Both the position numbers and the translations under genes were made by a program. Below the pieces are notes generated by a model, which saw nothing but the letters and a program-made list of their open reading frames with translations, searched no databases and was not told where the DNA came from. This document shows positions 28,663 to 37,234 of a stretch of 64,000 bases of DNA, piece after piece (positions within the stretch are counted from its first letter, which is position 1; the number at the start of each line of letters is the position of its first letter). This DNA comes from Pseudomonas fluorescens (GTDB taxonomy: Bacteria > Pseudomonadota > Gammaproteobacteria > Pseudomonadales > Pseudomonadaceae). The DNA is taken from positions 374,301 to 438,300 of the forward strand of contig NZ_MSDF01000016.1 of assembly GCF_002022275.1 (NCBI RefSeq), read 5' to 3'.

Positions 28663-29465
28663 AGTTGATTCTTGCCGAACCGTTCAAGACTTTATGGGCC
28701 GGGCGTGACGCCTTCGCCGAAGTCGAAAAACTGCAAGGCCAGGTGTTTCGTGAACTGGCGGCGCGTCGCACGTTGCGCACCGAGGTCGAAGGCCGCCCGT
28801 ATTTCGTGAAAATCCACCGGGGCATCGGTTGGGCGGAAATCTTCAAGAACCTGATCACCGCCAAGTTGCCCGTGCTGGGCGCCGGCCTGGAATGGGATGC
28901 CATTCACCGCTTGCAGGAACTCGGCGTGCCGACCATGACCGGCGTGGCCTTTGGTGAAAGGGGCAGCAACCCGGCGGACCAGCACTCATTCATCATCACC
29001 GAAGAGCTGGCGCCGACCCTCAGCCTGGAAGACTTGACCGTGAACTGGGTGGCCGAGCCGCCCACCCCGGCGTTGCGTCATGCGCTGACGGACGAACTGG
29101 CGCGCATGGTCGGCGAGATGCACCGTGGCGGCGTAAACCACCGTGATTGCTACCTCTGCCACTTCCTGCTGGACACGTCCAGACCGATCGACGCCCGCGA
29201 CATCAAGCTCTCGGTGATCGACCTGCATCGCGCCCAGTTGCGTGCGCACTTGCCGCTGCGCTGGCGCGACAAGGACTTATCGGCGCTGTACTACTCGGCG
29301 CTGGAAATCGGCCTGACCCAGCGGGACAAGTTCCGCTTCCTCAAGGGCTATTTCCGACAGCCATTGCGCCAGATTCTCGCCGAGCAGTCGGCGTCCTTGA
29401 GCCTGCTGCAGCGTAAGGCCGACAAGCTTTACGCGCGCAAACAACGCCTGGGGGATGCGATCTGA
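28659..29465 (+). CDS. waaP: LPS heptose kinase WaaP
   Basis: Phosphorylates heptose I of the inner core, a step essential for outer membrane integrity in Pseudomonas. The 268 residues contain the atypical kinase motifs: Lys51 in YFVKIHRG, the catalytic loop HRDCYLCHFLL with Asp163 (equivalent to Asp162 of the E. coli enzyme) and the metal-binding Asp188 in VIDLHRAQ. It overlaps waaG by ATGA and the next kinase gene by one base, so all are translated from one message. Confidence 0.97.
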   Translation: MKLILAEPFKTLWAGRDAFAEVEKLQGQVFRELAARRTLRTEVEGRPYFVKIHRGIGWAEIFKNLITAKLPVLGAGLEWDAIHRLQELGVPTMTGVAFGERGSNPADQHSFIITEELAPTLSLEDLTVNWVAEPPTPALRHALTDELARMVGEMHRGGVNHRDCYLCHFLLDTSRPIDARDIKLSVIDLHRAQLRAHLPLRWRDKDLSALYYSALEIGLTQRDKFRFLKGYFRQPLRQILAEQSASLSLLQRKADKLYARKQRLGDAI

Positions 29466-30199
29466 TGGCGGGTTGGAACCTGGAACCTGCTTACGCCGCC
29501 CTCGCGGATGACTTTGGCAGCCTTGAGGCGGTATTCGCCCTGCAAGGCGAGCGCCTGACGCGTGACCCGCTGTCGGAAGTGATTCGTGTGGAGCGTGGCG
29601 GGGTCAATTACTACGTCAAACGTTATGTGGGCGCGGGCAAAGGCCTGCGCCGTTATTTGGGCAAGCCGCGGGTCAAGTCCGAGTGGCAGAACCTCAAGCG
29701 TTTCGCCAAATGGGGCATTCCCACCGCCGATGTGGTGGCCTGGGGCCTGGAGCGCAAGGGCCTGGCTTACGACCGTGGTGCGATGATTACCCGAGAGTTG
29801 CCGAAAACCGAAGACCTGTCGGCGCTGGCCGAGCGTAAAGACGCACGGTTGAAAGACCCCAAGTGGGTCAATGCGATCAGCCGTCAGCTCGCCGAATACA
29901 CGCGCACGATGCACGATCATCGCTTCACCCATAACGACTTGAAGTGGCGCAACCTGCTGGTCGACGATCAGCAAACGCTGTACCTGATCGATTGCCCCAA
30001 TGGTGATTTCTGGCGTGGCTTCTGGCTCAAGTACCGGATCACCAAGGACCTGGCCTGCCTGGACAAGGTTGCCAAGTATCACTTGTCAGCCACCCAGCGC
30101 CTGCGTTTCTACCTGCAGTATCGCCAACGTCCGCACTTGTCGGCATCAGACAAACAGCGAATTCGCCACGTAGTGAAGTTTTTCGAGGGACGCGAATGA
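29465..30199 (+). CDS. LPS kinase-like protein (InaA/WaaP superfamily)
   Basis: A 244-residue kinase-like protein that probably phosphorylates a core sugar or an intermediate. It shows Lys52 in YYVKRYVG, the complete catalytic loop HNDLKWRN (Asp158, Asn163) and Asp176 in LYLIDCP, so it should be active. It corresponds in position to the first kinase gene after waaP in P. aeruginosa (wapG/wapP region; I am not certain which symbol applies). It has a one-base overlap with waaP and an ATGA overlap with the next gene. The true substrate is unknown. Confidence 0.88.
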   Translation: MAGWNLEPAYAALADDFGSLEAVFALQGERLTRDPLSEVIRVERGGVNYYVKRYVGAGKGLRRYLGKPRVKSEWQNLKRFAKWGIPTADVVAWGLERKGLAYDRGAMITRELPKTEDLSALAERKDARLKDPKWVNAISRQLAEYTRTMHDHRFTHNDLKWRNLLVDDQQTLYLIDCPNGDFWRGFWLKYRITKDLACLDKVAKYHLSATQRLRFYLQYRQRPHLSASDKQRIRHVVKFFEGRE

Positions 30200-30948
30200 G
30201 TGATTTCCTGGCGGCCGAAGACCGCGCTCTGCTTGAGCGCCACGGCCTGGCAACTTTTGACGCCCTGTGGGCCCGGCAACTGGACGCGGTGGACGAGCCG
30301 AACACCAGTGGCGGCGGCTGGAGCAGTGTGTTTCGCCTGGAGCTTGAAGGCCAGGGATACTACCTCAAGCGCCAGAGCAACTACCTGACGCGCACCTTGC
30401 ACAAGCCGTTTGGCGAGCCGACGTTCGCCCGTGAATTTCGCAATATCAGCCGTTACCAGAAGCTCGGCATTCCCGCGTTGCAGGCGGCGTTCTTCGGGGA
30501 GCGCAAGGTCAATGGCGAGCGTCGCGCGATGCTGCTGACCCGTGCCCTCGACGGCTGGAATGATCTGGATTCATTGCTGGAGCAGTGGTCGCAGCTGAGC
30601 GACGCCCAGCACCGCGCAATCCTGTTGGCCTGCGGTAAGTTGGCCCGCCACCTGCACAGCGTGGGTCAGGTGCATGGTTGTTTCTACCCCAAGCATATTT
30701 TCCTGCAGGCGACCGCTGACGGTTACGCCGCGCGGTTGATCGACCTGGAGAAAACCCGCCCGCTGTTGTTTGGCCAGCGCGATCGGGTCAAAGACCTCGA
30801 GCCGCTGCTGCGCCGTGCGCCGCAATGGACGGACTCGCACGTTCGCCAGCTGCTGGCGGCCTACGTTGAACAGCCTGAGGACAGCCCGCTGGTGAGCGCC
30901 TGGTACCAGCGTCTGACGGCGCGTCGCAGCCATAAGGAGAAGCGCTGA
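30196..30948 (+). CDS. InaA-type LPS kinase-like protein with unusual catalytic loop
   Basis: A 250-residue protein of the InaA/WaaP superfamily. It has Lys59 in YYLKRQSN and Asp183 in RLIDLEKTRP, but in place of the HRD of WaaP the loop reads HGCFYPKH (160-167). Aligned on the shared Y and H positions, the catalytic Asp is replaced by Cys162. It may be a pseudokinase, may use another residue, or may be a family variant that I cannot verify here. It sits in the same operon with ATGA and one-base overlaps on either side, and resembles wapP/wapQ neighbours by position. Confidence 0.86.
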   Translation: MSDFLAAEDRALLERHGLATFDALWARQLDAVDEPNTSGGGWSSVFRLELEGQGYYLKRQSNYLTRTLHKPFGEPTFAREFRNISRYQKLGIPALQAAFFGERKVNGERRAMLLTRALDGWNDLDSLLEQWSQLSDAQHRAILLACGKLARHLHSVGQVHGCFYPKHIFLQATADGYAARLIDLEKTRPLLFGQRDRVKDLEPLLRRAPQWTDSHVRQLLAAYVEQPEDSPLVSAWYQRLTARRSHKEKR

Positions 30949-32387
30949 TGCGGTTGTCCGTGCTGAAAACTGCCGGGCGCGCGCCCGAGCTGCCCATCAC
31001 CCTGGAACTCGCAGATGCCGCAGGCCCGGGGCAATTGCAATTGCTCAGCCTGCTGCGCGTGTTGCCGGGCGAGCGCTATGTGGGCGCCGCCGTCTGGCGC
31101 GGGCGCCCGGTGCTGGCCAAGTTGTTGGTGGGCGGCAAGGCTGCGCGGCATTTTCAGCGAGAACTCACTGGCGTACGCCTGCTGGCCGAGCAAGGCCTGA
31201 CCACGCCGCTGTTGTTGGCGGACGGCTTGCAGGAAGGCGAGGGCGGCTGGCTGCTGTTCGACTTTATTGAAGGCGCCGAGAGCCTTGGCGACGCCTGGCA
31301 GGCGGTCGAAAGTTTGCCGCCGCTGGCCGACGAACAAACCGCCGTGCTCGCCGAAGCGCTGGGTGCGATTGCGCAGATGCACGCCAAGGGGTTGTGGCAG
31401 GAAGACTTGCACCTGGACAACCTGCTGCGCCAGGACGGCAAGCTGTACCTGATTGATGGTGCCGGGATTCGCGTCGAGGAGGCGGGCAAGCCGCTGTCGC
31501 GCCAGCGGGTGCTGGAAAACCTTGGGGTGTTTTTCGCGCAATTGCCGAAAAATCTTGAGCCGTTTACCGAAGAGCTGCTGGTGTATTACTTGCTGAGCAA
31601 CGGCGAACACGCGTTGCCGCTGGAGGCCCTGGAAAAGCAGGTGCGTAAAGTCAGTGCCTGGCGTTTGAAGGATTTTCTGAGCAAGGTCGGCCGCGAATGC
31701 ACGCTGTTCAGCGTGGTGCGCGGCGCCTTCGGTTTGCGCGCGATTCGTCGTGAAGAAGAGCCTGCGATGTTGCCGGTATTGGCGCAGGCAGATGCGTTGC
31801 TGGATCAAGGGCGCCTGTACAAGACCGGTGGCACGGCGACGGTAGGCAAAGTCGAGGTGGCGGGCCGCCCGCTGGTGATTAAACGCTACAACATCAAGAG
31901 CTTTGCCCATTGGCTAAAGCGTTTCTGGCGCCCAAGCCGGGCCTGGCATTCGTGGCGTGAAGGCAATCGCCTGGCGTTTTTGGGGATTGCTACGCCCAAG
32001 CCGTTGGCGGTGCTGGAGAAGCGGTTTCTGTGGCTGCGCAGCCGGGCTTATCTGGTGACTGAGTATTTGCCGGGGCCGGACATCATCGAGCGGTTTGCGC
32101 CCTACGTTGAGCACGGCGATGCGCCTGAAAGTGAACTGCTGGCGCTGGATCAGCTGTTTGCGCAATTGATTCGCGAGCGGATCAGTCATGGGGATTTCAA
32201 AGGCCATAACCTGTTTTGGGCGGGGGATCGGTGGTCGTTGATTGACCTGGATGCCATGTGTCAGCACGGGTCTGATGCGAGTTTTGCTTCGGCGTTCGCC
32301 AGGGACCGGGCGCGGTTTATGCGCAATTGGCCGCAGGAGAGTGGGTTGTATCAGGTGATTGATCAGCGGTTGCCTATGGCTCATTGA
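30948..32387 (+). CDS. tandem two-domain LPS kinase-like protein
   Basis: A 479-residue protein with two kinase-like domains. The first (about 40-200) has VLAKLL with Lys58, a loop QEDLHLDN with Asp153 and Asn158, and LID with Asp170. The second (about 290-450) has VIKRYN with Lys312, HGDFKGHN with Asp416 and Asn421, and LIDLDAM with Asp433. Both catalytic Asp residues are present, so both halves could act. It ends the waaF operon and is followed by a REP doublet. By position it matches the wapQ-type gene of P. aeruginosa. The substrates are unknown. Confidence 0.87.
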   Translation: MRLSVLKTAGRAPELPITLELADAAGPGQLQLLSLLRVLPGERYVGAAVWRGRPVLAKLLVGGKAARHFQRELTGVRLLAEQGLTTPLLLADGLQEGEGGWLLFDFIEGAESLGDAWQAVESLPPLADEQTAVLAEALGAIAQMHAKGLWQEDLHLDNLLRQDGKLYLIDGAGIRVEEAGKPLSRQRVLENLGVFFAQLPKNLEPFTEELLVYYLLSNGEHALPLEALEKQVRKVSAWRLKDFLSKVGRECTLFSVVRGAFGLRAIRREEEPAMLPVLAQADALLDQGRLYKTGGTATVGKVEVAGRPLVIKRYNIKSFAHWLKRFWRPSRAWHSWREGNRLAFLGIATPKPLAVLEKRFLWLRSRAYLVTEYLPGPDIIERFAPYVEHGDAPESELLALDQLFAQLIRERISHGDFKGHNLFWAGDRWSLIDLDAMCQHGSDASFASAFARDRARFMRNWPQESGLYQVIDQRLPMAH

Positions 32388-32406
32388 ACGCCAGTGTCCG
32401 ATTTTC

Positions 32407-32493
32407 TGTGGGAGCTGGCTTGCCTGCGATGGCGTCAACCGGGTCTGCCTGAGATACCGAGGTGTCTGCATCGCAGGCAAGCCAGCTCCCACA
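32407..32493. repeat. REP doublet, TGTGGGAGCTGG family
   Basis: Inverted arms of the same type as at 3780, placed directly after the LPS kinase operon and before the sigma-54 controlled ABC transporter operon. Confidence 0.92.
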
Positions 32494-32501
32494 CAAGCAA
32501 G

Positions 32502-32517
32502 TGTTGCCTGAGCAACA
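32502..32517. promoter_or_regulatory. perfect palindrome, candidate enhancer site for a sigma-54 activator
   Basis: TGTTGC-CTGA-GCAACA, 6-base arms with a 4-base centre. It lies about 92 bases upstream of the -24 element at 32601, a usual distance for a bacterial enhancer-binding protein. The activator cannot be named from the sequence. Confidence 0.55.
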
Positions 32518-32600
32518 GCAATCAGGCACTTGGCAGCCGATAACGACAATTCGAACACTGCGGAAAAAATTATCTCTTTGATTTAACTGAATAAAGATTC

Positions 32601-32616
32601 TGGCACGCGCTCTGCA
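32601..32616 (+). promoter_or_regulatory. sigma-54 (-24/-12) promoter of the ABC transporter operon
   Basis: TGGCACGCGCTCTGCA has the invariant GG (32602-32603) and GC (32614-32615) with exactly 10 bases between, and a full TGGCAC -24 element. Transcription would start near 32627, leaving a leader of about 37 bases before the binding-protein gene. Confidence 0.8.
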
Positions 32617-32663
32617 ATGCCTCTGGCTGAACCCTTTAATCGGTCGCCCAGCGGAGCACCAGA

Positions 32664-33647
32664 ATGCCTTTCACCCTTTCCTCGCTTTCCCGCCTGCTGT
32701 GCCTGGGCGCCGCCCTGCTACTGACCCAGGTGGCCCAAGCCGCCAACGAAGACGACGACAACGTCCCCTCTCTGGCGGGCAAACGCATCGCCGTCAGCAT
32801 GACCGGTACCAGTCATTACTTCGACATCAAGGCCTTCCAGGCCCAAGTCGACGAAATCAAGCGCCTGGGTGGCACCCCGATCACTCTGGATGCCGGGCGT
32901 AACGACAAAAACCTCGTTACCCAACTGCAAACCGTCGTCACCCAAAAGCCTGACGCGGTGATCCAGACCCTCGGCACCCTCAGCGTGATCGACCCCTGGC
33001 TCAAGCGCATCAGCAAAGCCGGCATCCCGCTGTTCACCATCGATGCGCCGTCGCAATACAGCCTCAACAACACCACCTCCGACAACGTCGCCACCGGCAA
33101 GGCCCTGGCGGATCAGCTGATCAAGGACGCCGGTGGCAAAGGCAAGATCCTCGTGTTCAACGGCTTCTACGGCGTGCCCGTCTGCGCGATTCGCTACGAC
33201 CAGCTGAAGCTCGCGCTCAAGGACCACCCGCAACTGGAGATCATCCAGCCCGAGCTGCGCGATGTGATTCCCAACACCGTGCAGGACGCCTATTCCCAGG
33301 TCTCGGCCCTGCTTAACAAATACCCCAAAGGCAGCGTCTCGGCGATCTGGTCGGCGTGGGATATTCCGCAACTGGGCGCGAGCAAGGCGTTGATCGACGC
33401 CAAGCGCACCGAGATCAAAACCTATGGCGTCGACGGCACGCCCGAAGTGCTGGCACTGCTCGGCCAGGCAGACTCGCCAGTAGGTGCGGTGGTGGCTCAG
33501 CAGCCGGCGCTGATCGGCAAGACCGCCGTGCAGAACGTCGCGCGCTACCTGGCCGGGCAGCGTGACCTGCCCAAGGAAACTCACGTGGCCACCTTGCTGA
33601 CCACCGCCGCCAACCTGGCGCAGGTCCAGCAACTGCGGGGTGACTGA
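32664..33647 (+). CDS. periplasmic sugar-type solute-binding protein of an ABC importer
   Basis: A 327-residue periplasmic receptor of the ribose/galactose-binding cluster. An N-terminal signal peptide of about 26 residues ends at AQA, followed by an acidic stretch. Two lobes follow, with RIAVSMTG and DAVIQTLGT in the first and AIWSAWD and KTYGVDGTPEVL in the second. It delivers ligand to the two permeases encoded downstream. It is the first gene of a four-gene operon under a predicted sigma-54 promoter. The ligand is not evident: no classical ribose-binding residues could be assigned by eye. Its stop and the ATPase start overlap by one base. Confidence 0.9.
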   Translation: MPFTLSSLSRLLCLGAALLLTQVAQAANEDDDNVPSLAGKRIAVSMTGTSHYFDIKAFQAQVDEIKRLGGTPITLDAGRNDKNLVTQLQTVVTQKPDAVIQTLGTLSVIDPWLKRISKAGIPLFTIDAPSQYSLNNTTSDNVATGKALADQLIKDAGGKGKILVFNGFYGVPVCAIRYDQLKLALKDHPQLEIIQPELRDVIPNTVQDAYSQVSALLNKYPKGSVSAIWSAWDIPQLGASKALIDAKRTEIKTYGVDGTPEVLALLGQADSPVGAVVAQQPALIGKTAVQNVARYLAGQRDLPKETHVATLLTTAANLAQVQQLRGD

Positions 33648-35170
33648 TGACGGCGTTGCACCTGCAGCATCTGCACAAACGCTTTGGCGCGACACGGGCG
33701 CTGGATGACGCGAGCCTCAAGGTCGAGCGCGGCACCATTCACGGGCTGGTCGGTGAGAACGGCGCGGGCAAGTCGACCTTGATCAAGATCCTCGCCGGCA
33801 TCCACAAGGCTGACGCGGGGCAGGTGAGTATCGATGGCCAGGCGTATGCCTCGCTGTCGCCGCGCCAGGTGGACGGGCTGGGCGTGCAGTTCATCCATCA
33901 GGAGCGCTTGCTGCCCGCCAGTTTCACCGTGGGCGAGGCGCTGTTTTTCGGGCATGAGTTACGCCGAGGCCCGTTTGTGGACCGGCGCCGGCAACAGCGT
34001 GAAGCCGAGCGCTTGCTGGCGGAATATTTTGACCTTCAGTTACCGACCGGTGCGCTGGTGAGCGAACTCAATAGCGCCGAGCGTCAGGTGCTGCAAATCA
34101 CCCGGGCGTTGATTCGCAAGCCCAAGATCCTGGTGTTCGATGAGCCCAGCGTGGCACTGGTCAAGCGTGAGGTTGACCAGCTGTTGCGCATCGTCAAACG
34201 CCTGCGCAGCGAAGGTCTGTCGATTCTGTACATCTCCCATTACCTGCAGGAAATCGACAGCCTGTGTGATGAAGTGACGGTACTGCGCAATGGTCGCGAC
34301 GTGGCAGTGGTGGAGCCTCGGCACACCTCCAGCGCCGAAATTGCGCGGCTGATGGTCAACCGCGAAGTGCAGGAGATGTACCCCAAGGCGAAGGTCGAGC
34401 CTGGCGAGCCGCTGCTGCAGGTGCGCGGGCTGAGTCTGGCGCGGCGCTATCAGGCTATTGATCTAGAGGTGCGACGCGGCGAAATCGTCGGCCTCACCGG
34501 GTTGGTCGGTTCGGGCGCAAAGGAATTGTTCAAAACGCTGTTTGGCGTCGAGAAAGCCGACAGCGGCAGCCTTCATCTGGAAGGGCATTTGCTGCGCCTG
34601 CGCTCGCCGGGCCAGGCAATTGCGGCGGGTATTGCGTTGGTGCCCGAGGAGCGCCGCACCCAAGGGATCTCGCCGGTGCTGTCGGTGCTGGAAAACCTCA
34701 CGCTGGCGGGGCTCGCGCGGTTCTCGCGCTGGGGCCTGTTGAGTCGGCGTCAGGAGCAGGCCGAAAGCCTGCGGCTGATCGACGAATTGGCGATCAAGGC
34801 GCCTGGGCCACACGCGGCAGTCAGCCAGCTCAGTGGTGGCAACCAGCAGAAAGTCGCCTTGGGCAAATGGCTGAGCCGACGCTGCGCCGTGTACCTGCTG
34901 GATGAGCCCTGTGTGGGTGTGGATGTGGGTGCCAAAGTGGAGATTTACCGGTTGATCGGGCGCTTGGTGGAAGAGGGCGCGGCGGTGCTGGTGTTGTCGT
35001 CGGACCTGCCGGAACTGCTGGGCATCAGTGATCGCATTCTGGTGCTGCATCGCGGCGAGATTGCCGGTGAGTTCCGCGCGGGTGAGGCCGACAGCGATCA
35101 GTTGCTGGCCTGCGCCACGGGCGCGGTGTCTGTTCCTGCTGCATCGGTGCGGGAGGTTGAACATGCTTGA
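33647..35170 (+). CDS. sugar-type ABC importer ATPase, two nucleotide-binding domains
   Basis: RbsA/MglA-type energy subunit, 507 residues with duplicated ABC domains. The first has Walker A GENGAGKST (about 38-46), the signature LNSAERQ and Walker B ILVFDEPSVAL. The second has a degenerate P-loop GLVGSGAKE, the signature LSGGNQQK and VYLLDEPCVGVDVG. This asymmetry is normal for the family. It overlaps the binding-protein gene by one base and the first permease gene by eight bases, so the genes are translationally coupled. Confidence 0.94.
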   Translation: MTALHLQHLHKRFGATRALDDASLKVERGTIHGLVGENGAGKSTLIKILAGIHKADAGQVSIDGQAYASLSPRQVDGLGVQFIHQERLLPASFTVGEALFFGHELRRGPFVDRRRQQREAERLLAEYFDLQLPTGALVSELNSAERQVLQITRALIRKPKILVFDEPSVALVKREVDQLLRIVKRLRSEGLSILYISHYLQEIDSLCDEVTVLRNGRDVAVVEPRHTSSAEIARLMVNREVQEMYPKAKVEPGEPLLQVRGLSLARRYQAIDLEVRRGEIVGLTGLVGSGAKELFKTLFGVEKADSGSLHLEGHLLRLRSPGQAIAAGIALVPEERRTQGISPVLSVLENLTLAGLARFSRWGLLSRRQEQAESLRLIDELAIKAPGPHAAVSQLSGGNQQKVALGKWLSRRCAVYLLDEPCVGVDVGAKVEIYRLIGRLVEEGAAVLVLSSDLPELLGISDRILVLHRGEIAGEFRAGEADSDQLLACATGAVSVPAASVREVEHA

Positions 35171-36149
35171 AGTCGCGACGCCGGGGTTTTCGCAACGCCT
35201 GTGGGTGCTGGTGTTGCGCCGAGGTTCGGTGGGCGTATTCCTGGCGATCCAGTTGGGGTTCGCCGTGGCGGCGCCGAACTTTCTGTCGGTGGGCAATCTG
35301 GCCAATGTGTTCAGCCAGTCGGCGATTCTTGGCGTGCTCGCCTTCGGGTTGACCTGCGTGATTATCGGTGGCGGTTCGAATGTGGTGGCCGGTGGGCTCG
35401 ACCTGTCACTCGCCGCCAACCTGGGGCTGTGCGCCGCCGTGTTCAGTCGCCTCAACAATGCCGGTCTGGAGCTCTGGCAAACCTTGCTGCTGACTCTGGC
35501 GTGCGGTCTGGCGGTCGGTTTGCTCAATGGGCTGGCCGTGGTGGTGCTGCGTTTGCCACCGTTGCTGGCAACGCTGGCGAGCATGAATGTGCTGGCCGGG
35601 TTGGAGCTGGTGTTGACGGAAAATACCGTGGTCTCCACCGATTCGCCGCTGCTGGACCTGCTCAGTGGCGGGGCCTGGCTGGGCGTGCCCGCGCTGGCCT
35701 GGGTGTTGCTGGTGACGGCGGGGTTGCTGACTTTGCTGATCCAGCATTCGACCTACGGGCTGCGCCTGCACGCAGTGGGCGAGTATCCCCAGGCTGCCGA
35801 GGCGGCGGGTTTGCGCGTCCCGGTTTATGTACTGTCGAGTTACTTGCTGTCGGGCCTGTGCGCTGCGGTGGCCGCGCTGTGTTCGGCGGCGTTTTTCAGC
35901 GGCAGCACCACCGGTTCCGGGGACATGTTGCTGTCGGTGGTGGCGATCGCTTTTCTCGGCGTGGTGTTTTCAAGGCGGCTGGTGGCGAGTATTCCGGGTA
36001 CGTTGCTGGCGGCATTGTTGATCGGTTTTCTGATCAATGGCTTTCAGTTGCTCAACGTGTCGAGTTTCTGGGTGAACGGCGTGCAAGGGGTGTTGATTCT
36101 GTTGGTGGTTGCGGCCTCCAGTGCGCTGAATAAAGGAGCCAGCTCATGA
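35163..36149 (+). CDS. sugar-type ABC importer permease 1
   Basis: RbsC-family inner-membrane permease of 328 residues with about 9-10 hydrophobic helices and the signature GGGSNVVAGGLDLSLAANLGL near residues 63-83. The open frame extends to 35028, but the upstream residues are not membrane-like and lie inside the ATPase gene, so I start at the ATG at 35163. It ends with an ATGA overlap with a second permease gene. Two different permeases suggest a heterodimeric channel. Confidence 0.92.
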   Translation: MLEVATPGFSQRLWVLVLRRGSVGVFLAIQLGFAVAAPNFLSVGNLANVFSQSAILGVLAFGLTCVIIGGGSNVVAGGLDLSLAANLGLCAAVFSRLNNAGLELWQTLLLTLACGLAVGLLNGLAVVVLRLPPLLATLASMNVLAGLELVLTENTVVSTDSPLLDLLSGGAWLGVPALAWVLLVTAGLLTLLIQHSTYGLRLHAVGEYPQAAEAAGLRVPVYVLSSYLLSGLCAAVAALCSAAFFSGSTTGSGDMLLSVVAIAFLGVVFSRRLVASIPGTLLAALLIGFLINGFQLLNVSSFWVNGVQGVLILLVVAASSALNKGASS

Positions 36150-37072
36150 ATCTGCGCGCATTGCTGCCGCTGACATTGCCTGTGGTCTTTGCCGTTATCG
36201 TGGTGGTGTTTGCGTTACAGGCGCCGGGGTTTCTGAGTGGCGGCAACCTCAAAAGCCTGGTGCTGAATAACTTTGTGTTGCTGGCAATCGTCGCTATCGG
36301 CATGACCTACGCGGTGGCCGCCGGTGGTATCGATTTGTCGGTGGGCACAGCGCTGGATTTCGCCAGTTTCAGCTTTGTGGTGCTGCTCAACGGCGGGCAC
36401 GGCTGGGCCTTTGCCGCAACCGGTGCATTGGCGGCCGCGCTGCTGGTGGGCGTGGTGAATGCCGGGTTGATCGCGGGGCTGCGAATCAGTCCATTTCTCG
36501 CGACGTTGGGCACATTGTTTATCGGCACCAGCGCGCAGCAATTGCTCTCGGACGGCGGCCAGCCGATCTATATCGCCCAAGGCTTGAAACCCGAACTGAC
36601 CGGGCTGACGCCCTTGCTGATCGTGTTGGGCCTGGCACTTTTTTACGGCCTGGCCCTGGCGCGCGGGCGCCTGGGGCGCGAGCTGTTGGCCCAAGGCACC
36701 CAGCCGTTGCTGGCGTATTACTCGGGGTTATCGGTGCGGCGCATCGTCACCGTCGTTTCGCTGGCGACGGCCTTGGCCTGCGGCGTGGCGGGGGTGTTGC
36801 TCAGTTCGACGGTCAGCGCTTACGTGCCACTGTCCGGCAACGCGTTTTTGCTCAATGCGATTGGCGCGGTGTTCATCGGCACGACCTTGAGCCGGCAGGG
36901 TCGGGCGAATATTCCCGGGACCCTGCTGGGTGTGTTGTTTATCAACGTGATTGCCAACGGCCTGCTGCTGATCGGCTGGAATTTTTACTGGCAACAGGTG
37001 GCGACGGGGGTATTGATCTTTGTGGTGCTGACCTTCAGTTTTGCGTCACGGCGGGTGCTGGAGCGGCATTAA
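36146..37072 (+). CDS. sugar-type ABC importer permease 2
   Basis: RbsC-family permease of 308 residues, about 9 membrane helices, with the signature AAGGIDLSVGTALDFASF near residues 58-75. It is the last gene of the importer operon; a REP doublet of the TGTGGCGAG family follows. It overlaps permease 1 by four bases. Confidence 0.92.
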   Translation: MNLRALLPLTLPVVFAVIVVVFALQAPGFLSGGNLKSLVLNNFVLLAIVAIGMTYAVAAGGIDLSVGTALDFASFSFVVLLNGGHGWAFAATGALAAALLVGVVNAGLIAGLRISPFLATLGTLFIGTSAQQLLSDGGQPIYIAQGLKPELTGLTPLLIVLGLALFYGLALARGRLGRELLAQGTQPLLAYYSGLSVRRIVTVVSLATALACGVAGVLLSSTVSAYVPLSGNAFLLNAIGAVFIGTTLSRQGRANIPGTLLGVLFINVIANGLLLIGWNFYWQQVATGVLIFVVLTFSFASRRVLERH

Positions 37073-37118
37073 AGGCGAAACACTGTCAATGCCGATCAGT
37101 TAGAGCTGGCACAGCCCT

Positions 37119-37215
37119 TGTGGCGAGCGGGCTTGCCCCGCGTTGGAGTGCGCAGCGCTCCCGCTTTTTTTGGGGCCGCTTCGCAGCCCAACGCGGGACA
37201 AGCCCGCTCGCCACA
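37119..37215. repeat. REP doublet, TGTGGCGAGCGGGC family
   Basis: Inverted arms beginning TGTGGCGAGCGGGCTTG and a complementary right arm ending at 37215, between the convergent permease gene and the TonB-receptor gene. It belongs to the same subfamily as the doublet at 13718. Confidence 0.9.
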
Positions 37216-37234
37216 GTGTGGAGGGTGGGTGGCT

